In this document: one piece after another, positions 1 to 6,675 of the stretch | Numbering within the stretch: position 1 is the stretch's first letter | Layout of the letters: each line of letters starts with the position of its first letter | Assembly (NCBI GenBank): GCA_963978445.1 | Contig: CAXBRT010000011.1 | Coordinates: 1-24,383 of the forward strand | Direction of reading: 5' to 3' | DNA from: TMED14 sp003444795 | GTDB lineage: Bacteria; Bacteroidota; Bacteroidia; Flavobacteriales; Schleiferiaceae | Length of the DNA: 24,383 bases | Notes under the pieces: generated by a model | What the model saw: the letters and a program-made list of their open reading frames with translations, nothing else | Told to the model about the DNA's origin: nothing | The model's database searches: none | Translations under genes and position numbers: made by a program

Positions 1-1554
1 TAGCCCCGAAATGCGCGTCGGTCCCACATTTAAAGAGGTAAAGCCATAGTTCGCCAAGGTGGTTCCAGGCAGGTTACCCCATTTACCAAAGGTGAATTCA
101 AGCATGTGATCAAACGCCGTCCAGAAAAAGGCCGCGTCCACGTAGCCTTGAAGTTCACCCACTCGAAACGCCTGCAAAATTCCTAGTTCCGCTGTCCATC
201 CGGACTCAGCCTGCACACCCGGATTGGGGAAAACTTGGAGCGCACCAGCCGCGGAAGCACTGAATCGTTCGGCAATGGACGGGAAGCGGTAGCCCTGCGC
301 CCATGAGGCACGCAAATGACTGCCTTCCGCCAACGTATAGTGCCCTCCAATGCGAAGCACCGGCTTAGAATCCGCCATCCCATCCACGGTAAAGGCCTCC
401 CAGCGCAGGCCCAAACTCAGATCCCATCGATCGGAAGATTTATCCACCTGAGTGAACAGCGCTTGGTTCAAGGAGCGATGCGCCCCGCTAAAGAGCGGGC
501 TGTTCATAGCGCTTTGCAAGGCCAAGGCTCCCGCAGAAAGGTTCCATCCCCCTCCTACGAAGTACTGCCAGAGGTATTCGGCATGCAAGGAGGTCCCTTC
601 ATTGCTGTAATCGTTGCTGTCAAGGCCCGAGGCATTGGCGTAGCCCATTCCTCGAAGGCGAAGCGTATGCACTTGCTTCCCCACACGGTATTTCACATGG
701 CCCGTGAGGGCCGCCAGTTGGGACTGGGTTTGGGTCGCCGATGAATCCAAGGGGGTATATCCATAGCGGAAATCCTCCCAAATCAGCGCCGAGCTTCGGT
801 CCGACGTCCACCATTGCCCTTGCAGGCCAGCCTCAAAGCGCGTGTTAGGCTTGTAGCGGTACTTCATGTGCATTCGGCCAGATTGGTCACCCACTGCATA
901 CTGGTAGCCTTGATCACCAAAAACTTGCCCATGCAGAACCAATCCATGCTGATTTTTTGCGCCATAACTGTCCGAAAACGCATACCGAATAGCCCCCCGT
1001 CCACGCGGTTGATCCCACCAGCCCAGCGATCGCATTTTGGGCTTGTCGTAGGCCTCAACCATGGTGCTAATGCGCACCCGCTGTTCAGTGCTCGGCTCCC
1101 AAGTTCTCAGATGAATAACGCCATTCAACGCTGAACTGCCGTACAAACTGGACGAGGCACCTTTGAGCACCTCCACCTGCTGGACCGCTTCCATAGGCAT
1201 GGCATTCCACAATACTCCACCCGCATCCGGGCTGAGTGCAGGCAGGTCATCGACCAAAATCAAGACTCGCGAACCCGCACCTAAACTCCAGCCACTGCCA
1301 GAACGAATGTTCGCCTGGCCATCTTGGAGGGTGACCCCTGGGGACATTTGAATGACTTGTTCCACACGAGCATTGGCTTTCTCCTCCAAAACGCGGAGGG
1401 GCAAAACACTTACACTAACCGTTGTATTTTCAAGGCGCTGTTCCGTGCGGCTTGCGGTGACCACCATGGTCTCCAAAAAAACCGTGGAATCTGGGCCTTC
1501 TGAGAGGCCAGGCGATAAACTCGCGAGCAGAAAAAGTGACGTAAAACCTATCAT
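1..1554 (-). CDS. TonB-dependent outer-membrane receptor (C-terminus cut by window edge)
   Basis: Reading leftward from the ATG at 1554, an open frame runs without a stop to base 1 (518 codons visible). It starts with a signal peptide (MIGFTSLFLLASLSPGLSEG), then a TonB plug domain: VVTASRTEQRLENT near residue 30, SPGVTLQDG, ILVDD, and VEVLKGASSSLYGSSALNGVI near residue 120-140, the usual end of the plug. The barrel follows, with aromatic-rich strands and the family motif RASWAQGYRFPSIAERF. Such receptors import siderophores, cobalamin or other large ligands through the outer membrane using TonB energy. No N-terminal carboxypeptidase-like domain is seen, so it resembles the BtuB/FepA class more than SusC; the ligand cannot be told. 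It diverges from the dehydrogenase gene with only 25 bp between start codons. The last barrel strands lie outside the window. Confidence 0.9.
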   Translation of the reverse strand, partial: MIGFTSLFLLASLSPGLSEGPDSTVFLETMVVTASRTEQRLENTTVSVSVLPLRVLEEKANARVEQVIQMSPGVTLQDGQANIRSGSGWSLGAGSRVLILVDDLPALSPDAGGVLWNAMPMEAVQQVEVLKGASSSLYGSSALNGVIHLRTWEPSTEQRVRISTMVEAYDKPKMRSLGWWDQPRGRGAIRYAFSDSYGAKNQHGLVLHGQVFGDQGYQYAVGDQSGRMHMKYRYKPNTRFEAGLQGQWWTSDRSSALIWEDFRYGYTPLDSSATQTQSQLAALTGHVKYRVGKQVHTLRLRGMGYANASGLDSNDYSNEGTSLHAEYLWQYFVGGGWNLSAGALALQSAMNSPLFSGAHRSLNQALFTQVDKSSDRWDLSLGLRWEAFTVDGMADSKPVLRIGGHYTLAEGSHLRASWAQGYRFPSIAERFSASAAGALQVFPNPGVQAESGWTAELGILQAFRVGELQGYVDAAFFWTAFDHMLEFTFGKWGNLPGTTLANYGFTSLNVGPTRISGL

Positions 1555-1572
1555 TGCTTCGGCATTTAAATA

Positions 1573-1580
1573 GAAAAGTA
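1573..1580 (-). promoter_or_regulatory. Possible -7 box for the TonB receptor gene
   Basis: On the minus strand these bases read TACTTTTC, one mismatch from the Bacteroidota -7 consensus TAnnTTTG, 18 nt before the receptor ATG. The box overlaps the A of the neighbouring start codon at 1580. No clear -33 TTG is visible. Weak candidate. Confidence 0.3.
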
Positions 1581-2338
1581 TGAAAACCATTTTGGTCACA
1601 GGCGCATCCTCCGGATTTGGCAAGGCAACAGCCCTTCTTTTTGCCCAAAATGGCTGGAAGGTCATCGCCTGGGCGCGTCGCCTTTCTAACATGGAATCCT
1701 GGCGGTCCGAACTCAAAGAAGAGGAGCAGAAAAATGTGCACCTAGCAGAGGTGGATGTGCGGGATTTAGCCCAAGTTGAAGCGGCCTTTTCAGCGCTTCC
1801 GAAGGCCTTTTGCCATGTAGATGTTCTCCTGAATAACGCAGGGCTTGCGGCGGGAAAAGACCCCGTCCATCAAGGAAACTTGGACGATTGGGAGCGAATG
1901 ATTGACACCAATTTGAAAGGGCTTTTGTACGTCACTCGAACGGTATCTCCCGGCATGGTTACTCGCGGCACAGGGCACATCATCAACATTGGCAGCATTG
2001 CGGGCAAGGAGCCTTATCCCGATGGCAACGTGTACAATGCGACCAAATTTGGGGTAGACGGGTTGACCACGGGAATGCGGATGGATTTGGCCAAATACGG
2101 CATCAAAGTCAGCCAAATTTGCCCCGGCATGGTGGACACGGAATTTTCGCAGGTTCGATTCCACGGGGACACGGATAAAGCGAAGGCCGTTTATCACCAG
2201 ATGACGCCCATGGTAGCAGGCGATATTGCGGACCTTATTTGGTACATGATTCAAGCCCCAAAACATGTGAATCTGGCCGACGTACTCATTCTTCCTACTG
2301 AGCAGGCTTCTGCTACCATTGTGACGCGCAAGGGCTAG
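1580..2338 (+). CDS. SDR-family NADP-dependent oxidoreductase (YdfG-like)
   Basis: The 252-aa protein is a classical short-chain dehydrogenase. It shows the cofactor motif TGASSGFG (7-14), the acidic D59 of the adenine pocket, NNAG (85-88), N111, and the catalytic S139, Y152 and K156 (YNATK). The R33-R34 pair after beta-2 favours NADP(H). The overall pattern, including PGMVDTEFS near residue 180, resembles YdfG-type 3-hydroxy acid/serine dehydrogenases, which oxidise small hydroxy acids in the cytosol; the substrate here is inferred from family only. The length is normal. The ATG at 1580 is the only good start. The gene diverges from the TonB receptor over 25 bp and is followed after 129 bp by dprA on the same strand. 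Confidence 0.92.
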   Translation: MKTILVTGASSGFGKATALLFAQNGWKVIAWARRLSNMESWRSELKEEEQKNVHLAEVDVRDLAQVEAAFSALPKAFCHVDVLLNNAGLAAGKDPVHQGNLDDWERMIDTNLKGLLYVTRTVSPGMVTRGTGHIINIGSIAGKEPYPDGNVYNATKFGVDGLTTGMRMDLAKYGIKVSQICPGMVDTEFSQVRFHGDTDKAKAVYHQMTPMVAGDIADLIWYMIQAPKHVNLADVLILPTEQASATIVTRKG

Positions 2339-2449
2339 CCCACCCTCCCCAGGGCCTGCGACCGCTCAACGAGCTTATCTGGGGGCCCTTTGGTCGCCAT
2401 TTGGTTGTTAGCCGTTTGTACCGCAGCGGAGACGACTGCGTGTACGCAC

Positions 2450-2467
2450 GGGGTGCAAATTGCCCCC
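2450..2467 (+). other. Imperfect dyad touching the dprA start codon
   Basis: GGGG(T)GCAA and TTGCCCCC form an inverted repeat around A2459, ending at the base before the ATG at 2468. With one bulged base the arms pair over eight positions, although the one-base centre means a real hairpin would open a few pairs. It could mask ribosome entry or be a protein site; it may also be chance. Confidence 0.35.
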
Positions 2468-3538
2468 ATGAACCAGGAACACTATGCTCTGACTTTGCAG
2501 TTAGCCCATGGGGTGGGTCCCAAACGCGCCCGAGCCATCATGGAGACCTATCCCGATGGGGAGGAGCTCTTTAAGGACCGCCCAGAACATGCGCCACCAA
2601 ATTGGCCCAGTCCAACCGAATGGAAAGCATTGCAGCAAAATGCATCCAAGCTCTTGGAGCGACACGATGCTAGCAGTATTCGAAGTTTAAGTGTTTTTCA
2701 CCCCGAGTATCCCGAGGCGCTGCGTCAAATTCCCGATGCCCCGGTGATCCTATTTATCAAAGGAACTTACCTCCCTTTAGATGCACGAAGCTTGGCCATT
2801 GTAGGGACTCGGGATCCTACCCCAATGGGCATGGAGAATACACGACAATTAGTGGAGGGACTGTCTTCCTACCAATGCACCATTGTAAGTGGCCTTGCTC
2901 GAGGCATTGATGCACAAGCACACCATAGTGCTTTACACATGGGGCTTCCTACCTGGGCCGTCCTTGCACACGGCTTACACACTGTTCATCCGAGAGAAAA
3001 TCAAGCGTTAGCCGAACGCATCCTCGGGGATGGGGGCGCATGGTTTAGTGAATGGCCCTTGGGCACTCCTCCAACCCCTGGGGCTTATCCGCGCAGGAAC
3101 CGCATTATTGCTGGACTTACCGAAGGCACCGTGGTCATTGAAGCTGCGATAAAATCTGGCGCAGGAATCACCGCACATCTCGCCCATCAATACGATCGAG
3201 GGGTCTACGCACTTCCAGGGCGAATCCAAGACGTGCGCAGTCAGGGCTGTTTGGACCTCCTTCAGCGTGAAATTGCCCGTTTGATTCTGCACCCACAGCA
3301 TATCGCCGAGGATCTTGGGTGGGCGCAATCCCAAAAAGTAGACCCGACCCATAATTGGCCAGACGCACATCAACGCATCTGGAATGCCTTGGAGGCAGGG
3401 CCCATGCGCTTGACCGCCCTAACGGAAGAAACACATATAGGAACAGAAAAATGCCTACATGCTCTCGCTGAAATGATGTGGGTTGGAGATATAAGAGCCA
3501 CGCACGGGTGGTATGCCCGTGATGGTCCAATGGCTTAA
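2468..3538 (+). CDS. dprA: DNA-processing protein DprA (Smf)
   Basis: DprA binds incoming single-stranded DNA during natural transformation, protects it and loads RecA. The 356-aa product begins with a helix-hairpin-helix-like segment (LAHGVGPKRARAI), then the Rossmann-like core: VGTRDPTPMG (from 112), SGLARGID (141-148), a long central stretch with HPREN, SEWPLGTPP, and RNRIIAG (210-216) followed by VVIEAAIKSGAGITA and ALPG. The end (about 300-356) matches the DprA winged-helix domain. I chose the ATG at 2468: an in-frame ATG at 2390 would add 26 residues (MVAIWLLAVC...) unlike the family. The stop overlaps the stop of the convergent downstream gene by four bases (TTAA, 3535-3538). No other competence gene is in the window. 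Confidence 0.93.
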   Translation: MNQEHYALTLQLAHGVGPKRARAIMETYPDGEELFKDRPEHAPPNWPSPTEWKALQQNASKLLERHDASSIRSLSVFHPEYPEALRQIPDAPVILFIKGTYLPLDARSLAIVGTRDPTPMGMENTRQLVEGLSSYQCTIVSGLARGIDAQAHHSALHMGLPTWAVLAHGLHTVHPRENQALAERILGDGGAWFSEWPLGTPPTPGAYPRRNRIIAGLTEGTVVIEAAIKSGAGITAHLAHQYDRGVYALPGRIQDVRSQGCLDLLQREIARLILHPQHIAEDLGWAQSQKVDPTHNWPDAHQRIWNALEAGPMRLTALTEETHIGTEKCLHALAEMMWVGDIRATHGWYARDGPMA

Positions 3539-3837
3539 TCCTCGTCTTCTTCAGAAACGCCCTCAGTATCTGGCGTTGCATCGTCATCGCTTACCTCTTC
3601 TTGGTCGTCATCTTCTTCTAAGAAAGCAGCCGCTTTGCGCTCCAATTCTACCGAGATTTTGAACAGATATTTGGTGGTTTCCGTCTCCAAAGGGATGGTT
3701 CGGACGGTCTTTCCCTCACTGTTTTTATACACAATCATGTCATCTGGATCAAATCCCTCTGGGTATTTGTCCGTGAGAATCTGCAGTTGCTCTGCAGTAA
3801 TGTTTTTATAATCAACGATTAAACGCTGCTTTTCCAT
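3535..3837 (-). CDS. Conserved hypothetical acidic protein, last gene of the polyamine-type operon
   Basis: I do not recognise a function. The 100-aa protein has a compact N-terminal part (MEKQRLIVDYKNITAEQL, then KYPEGFDPDDMI and TEDT-like segment ETETTKYLFKISVELE) and a highly acidic tail from about residue 73 in which most residues are D or E. Small proteins of this layout occur in other flavobacteria as uncharacterised genes. The start at 3837 lies 7 bp after the stop of the deoxyhypusine-synthase-like gene, with GGTAAAGTGACC before the ATG; longer in-frame extensions would run inside that gene and are rejected. The tail suggests a soluble, possibly nucleic-acid-mimicking or chaperone-like protein, but that is speculation. 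Its stop overlaps the dprA stop. Confidence 0.8.
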   Translation of the reverse strand: MEKQRLIVDYKNITAEQLQILTDKYPEGFDPDDMIVYKNSEGKTVRTIPLETETTKYLFKISVELERKAAAFLEEDDDQEEVSDDDATPDTEGVSEEDED

Positions 3838-3844
3838 GGTCACT

Positions 3845-4840
3845 TTACCATTTGAGTACCCAAGCGAAAATAAGCGGAGCGACGATAGTTGCGTCAGATT
3901 CCACAATAAATTTTGGCGTATCCGCATCCAGCTTGCCCCAAGTAATCTTTTCGTTGGGTACCGCGCCAGAATACGAACCATAGGAAGTGGTCGAATCCGA
4001 GATCTGGCAGAAGTAGCCCCAGAAGGGAATATCCTCCATTTCCATGTCTTGGTACAACATAGGAACCACACAGATCGGGAAGTCACCGGCAATGCCCCCT
4101 CCAATTTGGAAGAACCCTACGCTAGGCGCCTCTGGATTTTGCGGATTCCGGCAGTTCTTCACATACCAATCGGCCAGATAGCCCATGTATTCAATTCCCG
4201 ACTTCATGGTGCTGGCCTGCAACTCATTCTTGATGCAGTAACTCGCGAAGATGTCGCCCATGGTGCTATCCTCCCAGCCTGGAACGATGATAGGTAGATT
4301 GCGCTCTGCAGCTGCCAACATCCATGAATTAGCAGGATCTACTGCTTCATCGTATTCAGCCGCGAACTCTGGTAAGCGAATCATTTGGTACATGAACTCG
4401 TGGGGGAAGTAGCGCTCACCTTTTTCCTCCGCGCGCTTCCAGCAGCCGTGAATGTGGTGCTGCAGCTTGCGGAAAGCCTCTTCTTCCGGAATACAGGTAT
4501 CCGTGACGCGGTTCAATCCCGCATCCAATAATTCTCGCTCATCTTGAGGTGTCAAGTCCCGGTAGTTGGGCACGCGTTTGTAATGGCTGTGCGCTACAAG
4601 ATTCATGAGGTCCTCTTCCAGGTTGGCCCCAGTACAGGAGATGATATCAATTTTCCCTTGGCGAATCATTTCGGCGAGGGAGCGTCCTAGTTCAGCCGTC
4701 GACATAGCCCCTGCTAAGGTGACCATCATCTTACCACCGTCCGTTAAATGTGTCTCATACCCTTTGGCTGCATCCATCAAGGCTGCTGCGTTGAAGTGCT
4801 TGTAGTGGGCGTCGATAAATTGCGAGATAGGTCCGCGCAT
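3845..4840 (-). CDS. Deoxyhypusine-synthase-like protein (probable polyamine aminobutyl transferase)
   Basis: The 331-aa protein belongs to the DHS family, whose eukaryotic members move the aminobutyl group of spermidine onto eIF5A through an enzyme-imine on a lysine; bacterial relatives are thought to act on free polyamines, as bacteria lack eIF5A. Visible are SCTGANLEED (NAD site), PGWEDSTMGD, FQIGGGIAGDF and the C-terminal NEKITWGKL with K303 at the place of the human catalytic Lys329. Other human active-site residues are changed (see findings). I start at ATG 4840 (MRGPISQFIDAHY), the form I recall for flavobacterial homologues; the longer frame to 4981 would run into the decarboxylase gene. 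It lies 58 bp downstream of arginine decarboxylase in the same direction, which supports a polyamine role. Confidence 0.9.
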   Translation of the reverse strand: MRGPISQFIDAHYKHFNAAALMDAAKGYETHLTDGGKMMVTLAGAMSTAELGRSLAEMIRQGKIDIISCTGANLEEDLMNLVAHSHYKRVPNYRDLTPQDERELLDAGLNRVTDTCIPEEEAFRKLQHHIHGCWKRAEEKGERYFPHEFMYQMIRLPEFAAEYDEAVDPANSWMLAAAERNLPIIVPGWEDSTMGDIFASYCIKNELQASTMKSGIEYMGYLADWYVKNCRNPQNPEAPSVGFFQIGGGIAGDFPICVVPMLYQDMEMEDIPFWGYFCQISDSTTSYGSYSGAVPNEKITWGKLDADTPKFIVESDATIVAPLIFAWVLKW

Positions 4841-4847
4841 AAGCTTT

Positions 4848-4895
4848 AAAGGTGAAAGGGTTGAAGGGTTTAAGAGCTGATGGGTTGAGGGGGTT
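4848..4895 (+). repeat. Degenerate octamer repeat, six units of AAGGGTTn type
   Basis: Six consecutive 8-bp units in strict phase: AAAGGTGA, AAGGGTTG, AAGGGTTT, AAGAGCTG, ATGGGTTG, AGGGGGTT. They fill most of the 58-bp gap between the decarboxylase and DHS-like genes. In the operon mRNA the unit reads as CAACCCTT. The same octamer family occurs at 10077-10108 and 10208-10247. Confidence 0.8.
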
Positions 4896-4898
4896 AAG

Positions 4899-6302
4899 TT
4901 AATACCCCAGGATTTTAAGCATGCTTTTGTAGGATTGCTCTTTGGCAAAAAGTCGTGTATTCCAGTCACCTGATTCATCACGAGAAATCACCACGTGCTT
5001 TGGCGCAGGAATCAAGCAATGCTGCAAGCCACCATACCCTGAGATACTCTCTTGGTAAGCCCCAGTGTTGAAGAATCCAATGTACTGGGTGGGATTGTCC
5101 TCCTTAAGTTTTGGCAAGAAGATGGCGTTGGAATGTTGTTCAGAATTGTAATAATCATCTGAATCACAGGTCAGTCCACCCAAAAGCACGCGTTCATACT
5201 GGCTCTCCCAGTTATTAATGGCCAACATGATAAAGCGCTTGTTAATTGCCCACGCATCGGGTAGGGTGGTCATGAAGCTAGAGTCAATCATATACCACTT
5301 CTCCCGATCGTTTTGCTTCTTCTCTCCCATAATGGAATAGAAGGTGGCGCCGCTTTCGCCCACAGTGAAGCTTCCAAACTCCGTGAATATGTGTGGTTCA
5401 GGGATTCCGGCTTGGTCGCATTGACGTTTAATCTGGGCGATGATCTCCTCGGCGAGGTATTCGTAGTCGTACTGGAAGGTCAAGCTGTTCTTGATGGGGA
5501 AGCCACCGCCAATGTTCAATGAGTCCAGGGTGGGACAAACCTTCTTTAATTGGATATAGACATTAACACACTTGAGCAACTCATTCCAGTAATAGGCCGT
5601 GTCATTGATGCCTGTGTTGATGAAAAAGTGAAGCATTTTAAGCTCAACATTCTCCTGGTCCATCAAGTAATTCTTGTACATCGGCAAGACGTCCTTGTAG
5701 GATATACCCAAACGCGATGTGTAGAATTCAAACTTGGGTTCCTCTTCAGCAGCAATTCGGATACCAATACGAACAGGGCCTTTGCCTTTTTCCACCTGTT
5801 CCATAAGCATTGGAAGCTCTTCCTTGTTGTCCATGACGGGAATCACATTAGTCCATCCTACATTGATTAGGCGGGCAATATTTTCCAAATACTGTGCACG
5901 CTTGTAACCGTTACAAACAACAAACTGGTTCTTGTTGATCTTTCCTTCTTCTTCGAGGGCCTCAATCAAATTGATGTCAAACGCTGAAGAGGTCTCCAGG
6001 TGAATATTGTTCTTAAGGGCCTCCTCCATGACAAACTGGAAGTGGGAGCTCTTGGTACAATAACAAAAATGGTAATCGCCTTGGTAGTCGACTTTGGCCA
6101 TCGCCACGTTGAACATGCGTTTGGCCCGCTGGATGTTTTGCGAAATTTTGGGCAAATATGTAACCTTCAACGGAGTCCCATACTGCTTAATCAACTCCAT
6201 CAGCGGAATGTCATGCCAATGCAGTTGGTCATCTTCCACATAGAACTCTTCTTGTGGAAAGTCAAACGTTTGTTCAATTAGATCTACGTACTTGTTTTTC
6301 AT
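4899..6302 (-). CDS. speA: Arginine decarboxylase, short Bacteroidota form
   Basis: This 467-aa enzyme is a fold-III PLP decarboxylase, expected to turn arginine into agmatine and CO2, the first step toward putrescine and higher polyamines. The PLP lysine is K84 (CYCTKSSH), followed by the barrel segment HFFINTGIND, the phosphate loop NIGGGFP, EFGSFTVGESG in place of the usual EPGR loop, and the C-terminal GLTCDSDD with the conserved Cys and Asp. It is shorter than E. coli SpeA (about 660 aa) but matches in length and motifs the flavobacterial proteins annotated as arginine decarboxylase; specificity is from family. The start is ATG 6302 (MKNKYVDLIEQTFDFP): a longer frame to 6368 would begin upstream of the perfect promoter box at 6326-6333. 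First gene of a three-gene operon. Confidence 0.93.
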   Translation of the reverse strand: MKNKYVDLIEQTFDFPQEEFYVEDDQLHWHDIPLMELIKQYGTPLKVTYLPKISQNIQRAKRMFNVAMAKVDYQGDYHFCYCTKSSHFQFVMEEALKNNIHLETSSAFDINLIEALEEEGKINKNQFVVCNGYKRAQYLENIARLINVGWTNVIPVMDNKEELPMLMEQVEKGKGPVRIGIRIAAEEEPKFEFYTSRLGISYKDVLPMYKNYLMDQENVELKMLHFFINTGINDTAYYWNELLKCVNVYIQLKKVCPTLDSLNIGGGFPIKNSLTFQYDYEYLAEEIIAQIKRQCDQAGIPEPHIFTEFGSFTVGESGATFYSIMGEKKQNDREKWYMIDSSFMTTLPDAWAINKRFIMLAINNWESQYERVLLGGLTCDSDDYYNSEQHSNAIFLPKLKEDNPTQYIGFFNTGAYQESISGYGGLQHCLIPAPKHVVISRDESGDWNTRLFAKEQSYKSMLKILGY

Positions 6303-6325
6303 CGGATTGCATTTAACAAGGGCTG

Positions 6326-6333
6326 CAAATGTA
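6326..6333 (-). promoter_or_regulatory. -7 box of the arginine decarboxylase operon
   Basis: The minus strand reads TACATTTG, a perfect match to TAnnTTTG, 23 nt before the decarboxylase ATG at 6302. The 17 bp just upstream (6350-6334) are exactly repeat copy 1, placing that repeat in the promoter spacer. No TTG is evident at the -33 place, which suggests a regulated promoter. Confidence 0.65.
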
Positions 6334-6350
6334 ATCCGACTGACATGGAT
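6334..6350 (+). repeat. 17-bp operator-like repeat, copy 1
   Basis: ATCCGACTGACATGGAT. It shares 14 of 17 positions with all other copies (consensus ATCCGACTnAnnTGGAT) and has dyad ends ATCC...GGAT nine bases apart, as expected for a dimeric regulator. It abuts the -7 box of the decarboxylase promoter. Confidence 0.75.
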
Positions 6351-6366
6351 AGGAGCACTATATCCC

Positions 6367-6383
6367 ATCCGACTAACTTGGAT
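6367..6383 (+). repeat. 17-bp operator-like repeat, copy 2
   Basis: ATCCGACTAACTTGGAT. It starts 33 bp (about three helical turns) after copy 1, on the same strand. Its TTG (6378-6380) lies 23 bp before a perfect rightward -7 box at 6404, so it may overlap the -33 element of a promoter reading toward the SulP gene. Confidence 0.75.
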
Positions 6384-6411
6384 TTCTCCTTGATTCGGGG
6401 TTATACATTTG
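6378..6411 (+). promoter_or_regulatory. Candidate rightward promoter toward the SulP gene
   Basis: TTG at 6378-6380, a 23-bp spacer and TACATTTG at 6404-6411 fit the Bacteroidota -33/-7 pattern at the upper end of the reported spacing. Transcription from here would give a leader of roughly 260 nt before the SulP start, unusually long for this window. No better box is seen nearer the gene. Confidence 0.4.
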
Positions 6412-6508
6412 AACCCAAATTCATATGTAGCTGTATTTCAATTATTTAGTGCAAATTTCCTCGAATTCTACATTTTTCCAACCTGTCCAGAATGTCAAAA
6501 AATTGCCT

Positions 6509-6525
6509 ATCCGACTCAATTGGAT
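6509..6525 (+). repeat. 17-bp operator-like repeat, copy 3
   Basis: ATCCGACTCAATTGGAT, on the same strand, 142 bp after the start of copy 2. It lies about 100 bp inside the predicted leader of the SulP transcript and 150 bp before that gene, where a bound protein could act as a roadblock or loop to the other copies. Confidence 0.72.
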
Positions 6526-6675
6526 GATGAAGAAAACAACTCTTTTCGGTTAGAAACCCTGTACAACGACCCTCCAACCCAAGACTGCCAACCAATAATT
6601 AACCCCAAAGCGACGCCACAATGCCCCAAATCTTTGCCGTGGTCCGGCGCTCCATGCAAGTAATTGTAGTTAAGT

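Larger units (their letters stand above)
6303..6675. other. Divergent control region between decarboxylase operon and SulP gene
   Basis: The only gene-free stretch above 300 bp. It holds the decarboxylase promoter, three 17-bp repeats, and a candidate rightward promoter. From 6526 to 6675 I see nothing definite: no strong hairpin with a T-run and no known riboswitch pattern. An 84-codon frame here begins with TTG and has no protein-like features, so I do not call it a gene. Confidence 0.6.

Noticed and set aside
620..1058. Short minus-strand frames over the TonB receptor suggesting a broken gene
   Set aside because: The true receptor frame is open from 1554 to the window edge; the short frames are in other phases.
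3838..4104. N-terminal extension of the acidic protein
   Set aside because: It lies within the DHS-like coding sequence in another frame and reads as low-quality sequence.
3836..4297. Plus-strand open frame opposite the DHS-like gene, and similar long antisense frames at 9040-9603, 12036-12593 and 15969-16598
   Set aside because: They are antisense shadows of well-identified genes, with no recognisable motifs of their own.
4841..4981. 47-residue N-terminal extension of the DHS-like protein
   Set aside because: It translates the octamer repeat and the end of speA; homologues begin at MRGPISQFI.
6303..6368. 22-residue extension of arginine decarboxylase
   Set aside because: It covers repeat copy 1 and the -7 box, so it cannot be in the mRNA from that promoter.
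6409..6663. 84-codon open frame in the divergent control region
   Set aside because: It starts with TTG inside the -7 box, overlaps a repeat copy, and its translation has no domain-like or signal features.
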